Below, in pieces: positions 34,762-47,471 of a stretch of 64,000 nt of DNA. The notes under the pieces were generated by a model. The model was not told the DNA's origin, made no database searches, and worked only from the letters and a program-made list of their open reading frames with translations. The stretch lies in assembly GCA_038049695.1 (NCBI GenBank), contig CP142451.1, positions 10,290,001 to 10,354,000 of the forward strand, read 5' to 3'. Position 1 is the first letter of the stretch. Every line of letters begins with the position of its first letter. Made by a program: the position numbers and the translations under genes. The DNA is from Cinnamomum chago. Its lineage: Eukaryota; Streptophyta; Magnoliopsida; Laurales; Lauraceae.

Positions 34762-37700
34762 ATGGAGGCGCCGCTCTTGAGCGGTGGAGGGGGCGATGGA
34801 GATTACGCTCCGGCGGCCGGAATAGCGGACGCAAAGTATGTGTTCATGAGGGAGTCGAAGAAGCTTTGGGCGATCGCCACACCGATCGCATTCAACATCC
34901 TCTGCATGTACGCCACCAACTCCGTTACGCAGATTTTCGTCGGACATATCGGCAATCTCGAGCTCGCAGCCTGCGCCATCGGCCTCTCCGTGGTCTCCAA
35001 CTTCTCCTTCGGCTTCCTGGTATCTAAATCTTATCCAGTGCCACTTCTTCTTCTTCTTCTTCTATTGAATTTTCGCTTCAGCAACAGTTTGACTTGATCT
35101 GAAATGGAAACTGTTACGAGTCGACGGGGAAAAGTGCGGAAGTGTCTCTCACTTAATTTGTTACTGTGGGGCCCACCTTGTGATCTTCCATGCAAATCTT
35201 CTTTTCTTTTTTTTCTCTTGCTTTTGTGAAACAGAAATGGTACTAATTCATGCTTTTCAAATGCTTGATACGTTTTAGCTCTTGTTTGGAAAGTTTCTTT
35301 TGATCGGACGGCGGATGTAGTTGATGAGAGGTGGGCCACGATAAACTCCTTTCAGTGGGTGTAAATTTGGAATACCCATAAAAATGGGGAGTTAAGTGGG
35401 CCCCACTGTGAAGTTAGCATTTGTTGGGTCAGGATTTTTTCTGAGCGAAAAGACGCTGACAGTACTTTGTCGGTGTATATTATTATTTTACTTTAGTTAG
35501 GTTGGAGTGATGAAGTTGGTAGAGCTATCGAATGGCCAGGATTTGATTCGTCTTCCTGTATCTTGGTCTTTGTCCTTTTGCCCCTTTAAAAATTTACTGG
35601 GCTTGGACTGTCGGATTTTGCGAGTGTTCCGAATTAGACTCACCTCTGGAGCCAATTGTTTTTTAGGTTCATGGACTGAGAACGAACGCTCAAGCTCGAT
35701 TGTAATTTGAGCTGAGCTTATTTTAAGGCTTGGGCTCGGCTTACTCTTATTTATATTTTCTATATTTTTGTGACCGAGTCAATTTCGAGCTGCAGCTGAC
35801 CCATCAGTGTTGGGTTCGCTGGCATAAGACATGGGTTTGCTCTCCCACGTCGTCGTTTGACACCCTCAAGATTTAGCCTGGTGCACGTGCAATTGCAGTT
35901 TGTATGTGCACCTCGGGGATTAGTCCTATCTGATCAAATTAATACCATGGGAGCAGGAAAGGAAAAAAAAAAAAGAGAAAAAAGGGGGGGAGGTCAAGCT
36001 CAAGGTAAGCTTTTAATCGAGCTGAGCCAATCTATGGAACTGGCTCCTAGGCTTATGAAACCAAGCTTGAGTTCAGATTGATTAATAACTCGTAAGCCAA
36101 TATTGGGTTGAACGAGTCAAGCTTACTTGTGGGCTGGCTCTGCTTGTTGACAGCCCTAATATAGGGTGAGCTCTTGTAGGCATGTTAATCCAATAAATCA
36201 TATGGATCACATTGATTTTTTTTTTTTTTTTTTTTTTTTATGCTAACGCCTCTATCAATCTCTCCATAGACACTCGAAGGGTGCGACCCATTGTGCACAT
36301 AATTCTCTCTCAGTTTGGCCTAGACCCACTTCCAAGTGTCATCATGCCTTGAGTCTTGAGTATGTGCAACAGCCATAGGATGACAGAAACCCGTCACAGT
36401 GTCTGAATTTTGTATCTTCTGAATGTTATATAACCAATATCTTACAGTCTGATTCAACAAAGAAATTTTTTGTTGTGTAATGAAATCCATCATCATTTAT
36501 GAAAATGAAGTAGAACAAAATGGTTGCAGCTAGGCATGGGGAGTGCGGTGGAGACCTTGTGTGGTCAGGCCTTTGGTGCGGGACAGGTGAACATGCTCGG
36601 AATCTACATGCAACGTTCATGGATAGTCCTCACAGTCTCTTGCATCATCCTCACCCCAATCTACATATTCGCCGCCCCCGTCTTAAAGCTCCTGGGCCAA
36701 GAGGCAGACATAGCTGAGCTTGCAGGCAAATTTACCCTCTACATTCTACCCCAGATGTTCTCCCTAGCCATCTGCTTCCCCACCCAGAAGTTCCTCCAAG
36801 CCCAGAGCAAGGTCTGGGTCATGGCGTGGATCGGCTTCGTCGCCCTCCTCTTCCACATCCTCCTTCTCTGGCTCTTCATCTACGTCTTTGGGTGGGGTCT
36901 TGCTGGTGCAGCAGCAGCTTTTGACATCACCTCGTGGATTATAACTTTGGCCCAGGTGGTTTATCTTGTTGGCTGGTGCAAGGACGGGTGGAGAGGCTTT
37001 TCTTGGTTGGCCTTTCGGGATCTATGGGCCTTTGTTAGGCTCTCAATCGCCTCTGCTGTGATGCTTTGCTTGGAAATTTGGTATATGATGGTTCTCGTTG
37101 TTCTTGCTGGCCACCTCAGTAATGCTTCCATTGCTGTTGACTCCATTTCAATCTGGTAATAGTTCATGCTTCACTCTATCTACTTGTAACTCTGTCTGCC
37201 TGTTGTTGGTTTTGACGAAGAACATAACTATGATATCTTACAGGTATTATAGTTATTCAAACACTGGATCCTTTATTGACTTGTAGACTGTTAACTGCAC
37301 TAGGCTTACAAAAGGCCAATTGAACAGAGTTGTTTGTTTTCCTACTCATATTGTGGATACAAAAAAAGACATATATGCCTTATATTTGATTATAATGCTC
37401 ATGTTGCTAAGTTTGTGTTTTTGTTTTCTATTTCAGTATGAATATCAATGGATGGGAAGGGGTATTTTTTATCGGAATCAATGCTGCTATAAGGTACCAG
37501 AAGCATGTTACTCTTGTTAAAATATCCTGCTGTAGAATGCATGTAGAATTGGTAAACGAGTAGCTAATGGTGCGTAGTATAAGTAGGGGTTTGGTGCAAA
37601 TGGTGTAATGCAGAATTGTTGGGCGGTGGTGTTGGAAACAATTTATGTTTTTACCAGGTGATTCAGTGTGGGAATATGTGGTTGATATACCTATACCTGT

Positions 37701-40700
37701 ATTAAAAATCCACAAACTTAATACTCAGTTGCTCAGCTATTTGGGGCTGCAACTGGGCTGGACAGAGGCTTTTCTAGGTCAACATTTTTAGCCAAGCATC
37801 AAGTCCAAGAGTGTATAAGAAAAACTCAGGCCGGTCCGATCAGTCTTTACCCTTTAGGCAGAAGGCCAGAACTCAGCCCAACTACTTATCAGGCCTGAAA
37901 ACAGAGGCCTAAACATAGCTGTAGGCCTATGTGAGAAACTCAAATCCAAACCAAGGTGTGTGGGGACTGAGCTTCCTATATCCTAATTGCTACCCTGTAA
38001 TGAAATTTATAACAAACTTGCCAATATTTATTAGAAATGAGCTAGTTCATTCATCAACCTAACTCATATTTAGTGGTGGCACTTAAATGCTAGCAATATT
38101 AGGTCAATTCTTTTGTTTACTCTTTTATATCATTATTCCATGTTACTCAGTTCCTGTACCCTTCCTGTTGCAGTGTGCGAGTGTCGAATGAGCTAGGATC
38201 TGGCCACCACAGAGCTGCCATGTATTCTGTCATCGTCGTCATCGTAACTTCCCTTTCTATTGGGATTTTTTGCATGGTGGTCATTCTAGTAACTAAAAAC
38301 TATTTTGCAGTCATTTTTACTAGCAGCGAAGAACTGCAACATGCTGTTGCTCATCTTGCCTCTCTTCTTGGTGTGACCATGGTACTCAATAGCGTCCAGC
38401 CTGTTATATCAGGTATCACTAGTTCAAACATTTTTTTAGGTGGTAAATCTGGCAACAACTTGCAATTTTATTATAACAAGAAGATAGCTTGAGAGAATTG
38501 TTTCATAAATGAGATTCTTTCCTCCCCCTCCCTTTTTTCGGTTATCAAATGCATTCATCTTTAACATCGAAAGTTTTCCTTTTATATATATATATATATA
38601 TTTTACATATAAGATAGAAGATGAGATCAATGAGGAAACCCAATCAAAGAGAAAATCTGATCTGCTTGGGAGATCTGTCTATACAGTGATAAGATAATAC
38701 TATAACTGCATTATCCTTGAATTGCTAGAAGCATTGTCCATGATGAAGCACTCAATATTACAGTAGACTCGCTCTATGTTATAAAATAAATTCTTAAGGT
38801 TAAGATGAATGTAAACACATTTATGATCTACAATGGAGTTTTTATATAAATTCATTAAGTTTAATACACAATAATAAATTTTATAATTGTAATTCTCTAA
38901 ATTTAATAGACAGTAATAATTTTTTTAGAATTGTATAGTTTGTGATAAATTTCAGCATGGATATAAATTAGGAGCTCCAAATCTGGTGTAAATACTAAAA
39001 GGTGCGGCCAAACATCAATCTGGTGTAAATACTGAAAGGTGCGGCCAAACATCTCATAGTCAGAGCTTAAAATAGCACTTAGTTACTAGGGGTGTTGAGG
39101 AAAAAGTGTCGTTGATAGTAACTGTAACAAATTTTGATCTGCTTGAACAGAATCTGTCACATCCCGGTCCCGAAATCACCTTGGCCTAAGGTAATCCCCG
39201 AAGTGTGTCACACGAACTCCCGCATGTTGTACCTGTCTCGAGCCAAATACAACACACGAAGGAGAGAAAATCGACTAATCCACATGTGAGTCTATCATAA
39301 ACAATAACATTTAAACACATCGGAAGTCATAATTCATTCGCAGAAGGTATCATTTTCCATTCAGTTTAATTAAACATTTAAGTTTGATACAAGGGAATTT
39401 AAACAAATATACACATTAGGTTACAAAAGAGGGATCAATGAAAGAACCCTATACAAACACTACCACAAAGATATTCAAAAGAATCTCGTATGACCATATA
39501 AAAAGGATAGTCACACGAATTATGGTATTTACAGGTGTAGTCCGCACTCCGAGGAGATAACTTCTAAGCTGGTCCTGGTTCTGGCCACTCTTCTAATCCT
39601 GACGGTACTTCCTAGGTACCCTTTTCTCTCTCCGGGACCTCTTCAGGGTCGAGAGCTGGATCTGCGTCTGTGACACCAAATGCAGTATTTCAATACGACG
39701 ATTTAGCAAGTATAGGCAAATAAGAATTCATATAATGTTTCAATTTGAATTTAAGATAAGTAAATTCGTAGAGATCAGAGATAAGTATCAACTATGCAAT
39801 TGTGCACTTTCGAAATAATCATGCTAGTGAATCAATTAATGGGAAACATACTAATTTAACTACTACTTTAAGCTCATCCTCTCAAAGAGAGCAAATCTAG
39901 TTGGGATGTCACCAGCTGCCCGGCCAAAGGCTAACTGGCTACCCAGTTCTGGAGTTTCGGTGCTCCAGGTGACTTATTGCAGTAGTCTCAAATAAATAAA
40001 CCAAGTGCTGGCCCCGTCGGGCGTCACAAGGTTGAAGCTAGGTAGTGCCGACTCAATCGAATCAAACTAATCGAAATCATGTGTGGATTCAAGTAAGTTT
40101 GTATTTCAACCTGTCTATCATCCAAATCACTTCAATTCATATATCACAATATTTACTCTATCCACATTTCCAATAATTACTGAATCAATATACAAGAGTG
40201 ATGAAGAATGACGGAGGGAATAAAGTAATTAAACCTCAAGGATATTGATGATGCAATAAACTTATGTATTTATAATGATTGATCTGTCAAATGAAGATAT
40301 AATTCAATATGAAATGCAATAAGTTAAGGAATCAAGGAATTTACTAGCCAATCTAGTCTAATCCTCTATTGTGTCATCACCATCCAATTCGATATACATT
40401 TAAGGAACCTTTGTTTAGTGTCACAGGTTAATAAAAGTGCATTAAATTAATATCCATGGCGTGGTGATAAGGTCCTGATTGGTTTTAGGGCCACTCAAAC
40501 TCCTAGGATTTCAATTAGGCAACTAAGGGGTGAGGTATTAATTCATGGCTCTAAAAGGCATTAGAAATAAAATAAAACAAGTTAGAATTCTTAGGGTTTC
40601 GGTCAGCCAGAGGTGATCTGGCGGTTAGCCGCCTGTTGATCCGGCGGTTAGCCGCCTATGGCCTGGCGGTTAGCCGCCTGGGTTCCTGACAAAATGTCAG

Positions 40701-43700
40701 GTTCTGGAAAAGGAACCGTGAGGTTCTCGGTTAGCCGCCTGAAGTTCACGCGGCTAGCCACCATGTAACTGCGTGGACTCAGGCCCTGCTTCGTTTTGCC
40801 AATTCTGGATCTCTCTCTCTCTCTTCCCTCCATTTCCACACTTCTCCTCATCCTCTGTAACATGGAGCCTTCTTGCTCCCATGTTCAACATAAAATCATT
40901 CCATAACATTTAAATACATAAAGGAAACCCAACATGAATTTTAAATCCAAATCTTACATTATTGAAGACTAAGAGTTATGAGTAAATCATTGAATCAATG
41001 AAAGTAACAAAATGTAAATTCATATGATGCTTATACTTGCCTCGAATTAAGCTTTTCAAAACTCTTCTACTCTCTTGGTTTAAAAACCCTAAAATCCCCA
41101 AATGATTCAAACCCTAGACACAAATCAATAAAGAATGAAATGAATGCTATGTAAAACTACCCAAGAGTCTCTTGACTCCATTTTTGTTCAAAACCTACTA
41201 TCAAGGATGGATTTGAGTCATACCTTGACACAAGAAATCTGAATGTTAGAGTTGGAGAAGAAAGGAGTCGTGGAAACAAGAGATGGAGATGAATAAGATG
41301 GAGAAGAAGATGAAGACCTCCACTTTTCTTCACTTGGAATGCTAAGGAGCTTAGAGAAATGGAGAGAAATGGAAAGGAAGAAGAGAGGAAAAGTTCTCTC
41401 ACTCACTCTCTCACAGCCAACTTGTATCAAACGAGTGAAATGAGTGAAATGGAGTTGGTGTAAGTGATAAAGATAGGAAATTTTGCAGAAAAGTCCATTA
41501 TTTATGGATAATTCCATTTTAAGTCAAATGAGAGTCCCTTTCTTCAACGAGTGATCAAATGCCGTAAAGCTGAATACGAAAATCAATGTGCTCAACAAGA
41601 TACATGCGATGACGCCAAGATGACGTGAAAATGATGCAAAACGAGAAAATCTATAATTACGGAAAAGTCTTTGACTCAATCCATGTGAGTCAACTCTACT
41701 CCACTCACCTATTCAAGACTCAAGACTCAATTAACTCAGTCTAAAATGACTAAGGAATACTAAGGTCGATGATTTACAACTAAGTATAATTAATTAAGCT
41801 AAAACCCCATTAATTAACACTAATGAAGATTAACTTGGTTTGGGCTGTAACAGAATCTATCAGCTACTCTTTTCTACAGAAAAGTGAAAGAGCCTGATAT
41901 TGTGTTTCATACCTGTATCTCTGTATCTAGATCAATAGGCAGTGTATTTATAGCTGTATTTGTTTGATTTGTCCATACAGGTGTTGCTGTTGGTGGTGGG
42001 TGGCAGGGTTTAGTGGCTTATATTAACTTGGCTTGTTATTATATTTTCGGCCTTCCTCTTGGGTTCCTTTTGGGTTACAAGCTTAACCTAGGGGTGGAGG
42101 TAATTTCCAACTTGTGGCACTTCCAGTAGTATGGCTCAAGAGAATTGTGTAGACTGAATAAATGCTGGATTCACCTTATGCCACTAGTGTGCAAATTGCA
42201 ATTATATAATATGAAGCTGACTGATTTCGTTTGAGAAATCAGCAGCAATTGCAGGAAATGATTTTGGCCGTGCCCAGTTTAATTTGACTTTCCTTCCTCA
42301 ATGTCTCTTCGGTCACCCACATCTGAAGTGTTTTCATTTCTGACCGTGCCCAGTTTATTATATAATTGTAACTTAAATTTGATACTAAACGTGACTTAAA
42401 GATGGATTTCCGTTGGGAAATAGAAAAGGCAAAGTCTCTACTCACCTTGCGAAACCTTGATTGGGTTGGCCACTCGTGTTACCACTATCTGGCCATTTGT
42501 TGCATGGATATGGGTTTCATTAAATCTAACTTGTGAGAACCCAGAAAAAAAGAAGCTGACTTGCTTTGGTCTCTTTTGACACCTATAACTATTGGCATCA
42601 GGGAAATTGGATAGAAACCATTTTAAACGCTCTGATTCCCCTAGTTGCAGGGATCCACACAGACCGTTGCAAAATCCATCAAAATACCTAAACAGTGGTT
42701 ACTTAATCCTACCGGACTAGTTTTCTTCTCCTTCTGTTTCTTTTTGTATAGTGTTTTATACTTTTATTTGTAGTGTGATGGTTATTATGTTTTGCTAGGG
42801 AATCTGGGCTGGCATGCTCTGTGGGACTGCACTACAAACAATGATTCTTCTGGGGGTCATTTGGAAAAAGAACTGGATTAAAGAGGTAGAAAAATTTCTT
42901 ATCCAGTTATACTGAAAATATCTTGTGAAGAGAACAAGTTAGAAGAGGAAAAAGAACAGAGGACAAAAAGTAGATAGCTTATATGATGAGCAACACATGG
43001 TTTTCACTGTAAAATGCCCCGCTTGAGTAGTAAGGGCTGTTAATTTCCTAACCATTCATGTGAGAAATGGGCCTCAGCTTCTCAAAAATCAAGGATAAAA
43101 TGACTGGTAGCTATCTCTTCAATGGCCTCCCATTGGCTCTCTGGAGTGAATTAGTGAACGAAATGAAGCATAGTCCTCATTTACCACATGAAACCGTAGG
43201 TTATTAGACTGTTGGAAATTGGAATCATTTAGCTACTGAACTGTTTGGTTTTGTGCCATCCATGTTGTATCTCACTGATCAATGATCCTAGTATGAGATG
43301 ATGCTTGATGCGAGTTCTGTCCAAAAGGACACGTGTTGCAATAGGAAACACTAATTTCATGGTCCACCATGTTGATAGCCATTAGCTTCAAAACCAAGGA
43401 AACAGATTATGATAGTCATCTCATCATGTCCCTATTCAAAATGACCAGTGACCATGCTAATGCTAATGCTTTGGATGGTGTATGTTCATGATTGGCCAAC
43501 CTGGTAAATGTCTTGGATCTTGCACACTTGTGCTGTCACTGTAAAGTCACTCAATCTTCTTTGTGTGCAACTTTCTTCATCGCACACGATAATCCACTTA
43601 TACATAAATAGGTATCAAATAATTATCTTACGCTGTGTACCACTCATCATATATATAGACATACTGCACCATGGAGCTGCCCACTGTGCATCCACCTATT

Positions 43701-44278
43701 CAAGGTGGACCTTCTAGGATGTGCACTGAGCGTATCTTATCACTTCTTCTTTTTTCCTTTCCTTTTTTATCAGTAATGTGATCTGAACACACTATTTCAA
43801 GGTTGCAATAATGAGCACTCTTGTCAACCTTATCACTTTCTATGGTAAATTGATTCCTTGGTATACACCACACACAGAATAGCTCTATACTTGATTTATG
43901 GAACGAGCTTCTGCTAGAAAATGCATTGAAATTTTGAAATAGCTAGTTATGGAACAGTCAAAAATCAAAATACTTGACTGTTTTAGTTCTATCATTTTTT
44001 AAACTGCAAGTCAACCCATATGTTCTGTCCAAGTGCATAACCATCAATTTTTCTGTGTTTTAGTCTGTTGAAAAGTGAGAACAGCATTATATGTGATTTA
44101 ATTTTCTGCTTTTCTGGGCCAAAATATGGTTAGGGATTGTAGCTGATTTTAATAGGGAAGAATGTCCCCAGTTTTGAGTTTTATTGATATTCTTTAATTT
44201 CAGGCTGCACTGGCATCAGAACGGGTGCGAATTTGGGGTGGACAAGAAGATGGTGATGCACAGAAGTTACAGATATGA
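34762..44278 (+). CDS. MATE efflux transporter (DETOXIFICATION family), seven exons
   Basis: Twelve-helix cation/proton antiporter exporting organic compounds across the plasma or vacuolar membrane; the substrate is unknown. Exons: 34762-35019, 36530-37155, 37437-37493, 38174-38412, 41981-42099, 42799-42885 and 44204-44278. All joins use GT/AG and keep phase, giving 486 aa, the normal DTX length. MATE hallmarks include FNILCMYATNSVTQIFVGHIG (first helix, here split by description), LGMGSAVETLCGQAFGAGQ at the exon 1/2 join, VRVSNELGSGH at the exon 3/4 join, and GVAVGGGWQGLVAYINLACY in exon 5. The C-terminus is short and hydrophilic. Exon 3 is only 57 bp. Intron 4 (3.57 kb) contains a solo LTR in reverse. 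I did not assign a DTX number. Confidence 0.93.
38981..39054. repeat. 37-bp tandem duplication
   Basis: Two adjacent copies starting ATCTGGTGTAAATACT and ending with GGTGCGGCCAAACATC, offset by 37 bp, in MATE intron 4 just left of the solo LTR. Confidence 0.85.
39155..41852 (-). mobile_element. Solo LTR in MATE intron 4, antisense
   Basis: The plus strand shows TGTCACATCCCGG at the left and GGGCTGTAACA at the right, with the 5-bp duplication GAATC on both sides (39150-39154 and 41853-41857). Read on the minus strand it starts TGTTACAGCCCAAACC and continues with AGTGTTAATTAATGGGG, like the start of the solo LTR at 523-3363, so orientation is minus. Length is 2698 bp with no internal region. 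A palindrome-like repeat cluster sits at 40620-40761. The gene's exons 4 and 5 on each side are intact, so the LTR is presumably spliced out. Confidence 0.87.
40620..40761. repeat. Cluster of GGCGGTTAGCCGCC repeats in the solo LTR
   Basis: The near-palindromic 14-mer is perfect at 40620-40633, 40643-40656 and 40665-40678. Decayed copies are at 40726-40739 and about 40749-40761. A separate small hairpin, CCTGACAAAATGTCAGG, lies between. The offset from the LTR start (about 1.09-1.23 kb on the minus strand) matches the palindrome cluster in the LTR at 523. Confidence 0.8.
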
Positions 44279-45549
44279 GTCACTGTTGCTAAGACAACAT
44301 GAAAGTTTATGTGGCCCATTTTTTGCGATGCTGAACATGGAGATCATTACAATTTTTTTTTATTCGCACGTGCTTTAGGAAACATTTTGCGCGCTTTCTT
44401 ATAATTGCAATTAAGAAGGTAGAGAATTAGTGACCCTCCTTGCCATATAAACTTTTTAAAATGTGCTGGCATTTTGAGAACTAGAGTTATTTTATCTTAC
44501 AAAGAACTTTCATGTTTCTTCTGCTGAAGTGAAAGAGCCAGCTCAAAATGCTGAAAGAGGGAGCCATTTGAGAAGTTGAATCTGATTGTTACTAGATCAA
44601 TTGTGTCAACTAGAAAGGCTTGCAGGGGTTGCTTGTTTGTGCTTCTGCTGCCTGTGGTCCATTAATACAGAAATTGTCACTTCACTCAAACTGAATTGGC
44701 CTTATTTGCTGCAGCTGCTGAATTTCTCAGTAAAGATCATTGTTCAGTATTGAGATTGAGATTGAGATTGAGATTGAATAATCAACAAGAAAGGCCAGAA
44801 TATTATAGACCAGTATGACTTATGGAGCATAATGTTGGCTAATCAAAAAGCAACATATGCACAAAATGAATGCAGTAGAGATGAGAATGTTGAGGTGGAT
44901 GTGTGGTAAAATTAGGAAGAATAAAATTAAAAATAAGCACTTTAAAGAGAGCAATTTTCCAACATACGTCGACAACGACACTGATAAGGAAAAGTTTTGC
45001 CATGAAGGTTGACGGCCCATTAAAGGGAATGGGGTGGGTTAAAAAGGACGTGGATGGAAATAGTAAAAATAGATCTAAAGAAATATAACTTATATGAAGA
45101 TTTTGTTCATAATAGATTGGAATGGAGAAACAAAATCCGTTTAGCTTACCGAATCTAATTAGGCCAGGGCTTTGATGATGATGATGAACCAATAAACAAA
45201 GCCTATAAATAAAATATGTAATAAAATAGTTAAATGGAGTGAGGTGCATCAGATTTGTCAACTCATGCCGGTCTCAAACCCAAAGAAAACTAAGCAAAAT
45301 CTTTGCACTGATGCCTATTCTCCTCCAGTAGGTGCGGGATACCCATACGGCACATTTGTGCAACATCTTTTAAGACAACTTAAAAGGCATGAAAAGTGTT
45401 TATAGTAGTTTCACACTTTGGGAGGTAGCTTTTTCATGAGAAAAAAAATAATTTGTGATTTAATGGAAAATCATTTCTAATGGGTGGTTTCAGACTTATT
45501 TTTTCGCGGAACCGGTTTTCCACAGCATCAAATAAGCACGTGCAACATG
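44279..45549. other. 3' flank of the MATE gene
   Basis: Probable 3' UTR followed by non-coding DNA. (GAGATT)n microsatellite of about four units near 44752-44777. No further gene supported. Confidence 0.45.
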
Positions 45550-45557
45550 GTGCTGTC

Positions 45558-47008
45558 TAGGGTTGTGAATATGGTCCTTTGATGAGGGGCCTCGCCAGCT
45601 TGGTCCGAAAAGGCCGCTAAAGTGAGGGCTTTTCTTTTTATCCTAAAGCTCGATGGTAGGATAGAACCTAGTTTTGAAAAGCCCGCAACCTTGACGGCAA
45701 AGCTAGGAATTGACTCAACGGGCCTGACGGGGCCCAACCTGGCCCTTTGTCTAGTAATATGTATAAAATAAATAATATGTATAAAATATATAGATATAGG
45801 GATTTTTATAAAAAAAAAAATTATAAAGAACTCTAATTAGCAATCAATGATAGAGACTTAATATTTTGTCAGAGAATAATAACCAAATCTTAGGAAATTC
45901 TTTTATAGATATCCTCATAGATCATAATATTGCTACATATGTTTGATTCTATATTTTCTTTTGAATGGCATGTTTGAATTTATGTTAGCCCAGTGCAAAC
46001 ATATTTTTAAGTGAAAAGGGAATTCAAGTTGTCATTCATGAGACTAATTTTCATTAATGTAAACTACCGAAGTGTGAGAGTTTACATGGATGACCATTAG
46101 CATCATCATTGAGTGGGGATGAGTTTCAACCTTTAGCCATTGATTTATGCCAATTTCTTTCTATCCCATTACTTTCATGATTGTTGTTGTTTCATTCAAG
46201 TGGACCCCGCATCTAGAATTAAAGTTTGAGACTCATGCATTAAATCATCTTCATCATTCATCTTCAATAGTCATAGTTTAATTATTCTGTTATAAAGTCT
46301 AATGATTATGTTTCAAAGAATTACAAGTTAGGGTTAATGCTAATTTAGGAGTGGCCTAATGTTTATTTGAACCACATATACTAAATAATTTATTTGGAAA
46401 AGGTCAAATGCCTATTTGAAATAAATATAATTGAATAAAAAAAGACTTATCAAACATGTTTTGATGGTCCATATTATTGCTTTATAAAAAAATATATATA
46501 GTGCACGAACTAGTAAAAACAAAACTACAACCAGCAAATCCTCAACTGCGACAATCTTACTAATAGCTTGACAACAAATAACATCAGGCATATTACGTAA
46601 ACCATGTAACTACTACTCACATGCGAGGGTATTTAATAGTTTCAACCATGTTTTAATTTCATGTCAAAATACTATCAAATTAGCTAATTCCATTTAATCA
46701 TAAATAATATTCTTATAAAAGGATAAAGTAACTTATTTCGGGCATTTTGTAGAAGTGGTACAAAAGATTGGCTTTTACATTGTACCTCGAATAAAAGAAA
46801 GTTAGCATCATGGTATAAAAAATTTATTATAATATAATAATTAAAAAAAAAACCATTCTTTTCTACTCTGGACATTGAAGGGTAGGGTAAGGGCTTCGAT
46901 ATTGTAGGCCCGCCATGGGCTCCAAGGGCTTTGGCTCGATCTAGGCCAGGCCTGTATATATGAGGTTAGGGTAAGGGTTTATCCTAGCCCTACCTTTTGA
47001 CAGCCCTA
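45558..47008. mobile_element. Probable hAT-like element, 1451 bp
   Basis: Left end TAGGGTTGTGAA and right end TTGACAGCCCTA are imperfect inverted repeats of the same type as the element at 20361. Both subterminal regions are rich in GGCC words (GGGGCCCAACCTGGCCC; CTAGGCCAGGCCTG). Flanking 8-mers GTGCTGTC and GCAGTGTC agree at 5 of 8, so the target duplication is decayed or the call is slightly off. No transposase is visible. Confidence 0.6.
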
Positions 47009-47046
47009 GCAGTGTCTAATGTAGAGGTGGCAAAACGTGGCCCAAC

Positions 47047-47463
47047 CATAGTAATTAATTTTGTATCGTTTCAGCCAAAATTACCGAAATCTTTCGTTTA
47101 AGTCAAGTAGCTGAAACGGAATTTCAAATAAAACTTTTCGGTTTGAATTTCGATTGAAATTCAAGATTTTGACCGATTTCGGTCGAAATATGATGGCTAA
47201 AATGGTATTTTACATATTTTTTTTACATATATATTCTTTGTATTTCTTATATTTTCTCAAAATGTAATTCCAAAAAAATTCACTAGGATAAATTAAATCT
47301 ATATTTATTTATTTTTTTAATTTTCTACATATATATGTATATATAATTTTATATTTCTGTTGGAATGTAATTTCGAAAAGTTTCGCTGAAATTCTGAATT
47401 GGTAGAAACTTTTATTTTGTAGGCCCGACCAAAAATGAGTCCAAAACAATATCGACAACTATG
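47047..47463. mobile_element. Probable hAT-like element, 417 bp
   Basis: Starts CATAGTAATTAATTTTG and ends GACAACTATG; the outer six bases are a perfect inverted repeat. Flanks GGCCCAAC (47039-47046) and GACCCAAC (47464-47471) match at 7 of 8. The interior is rich in CGAAAT/ATTTCG words. It has no coding capacity. Confidence 0.65.
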
Positions 47464-47471
47464 GACCCAAC

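Noticed and set aside
35640..36165. Possible hAT element ending TTGACAGCCCTA in MATE intron 1
   Set aside because: The right end looks correct, but no matching left end or 8-bp duplication was found.
40620..40761. Regular short repeats with spacers, resembling a CRISPR array
   Set aside because: Copies are only 14 bp, spacing is irregular (23, 22, then 61 bp), copies decay, and the block lies inside a plant LTR with target duplications.
45528..45737. 69-aa minus-strand frame
   Set aside because: It falls across the end of a hAT-like element and has no family match.
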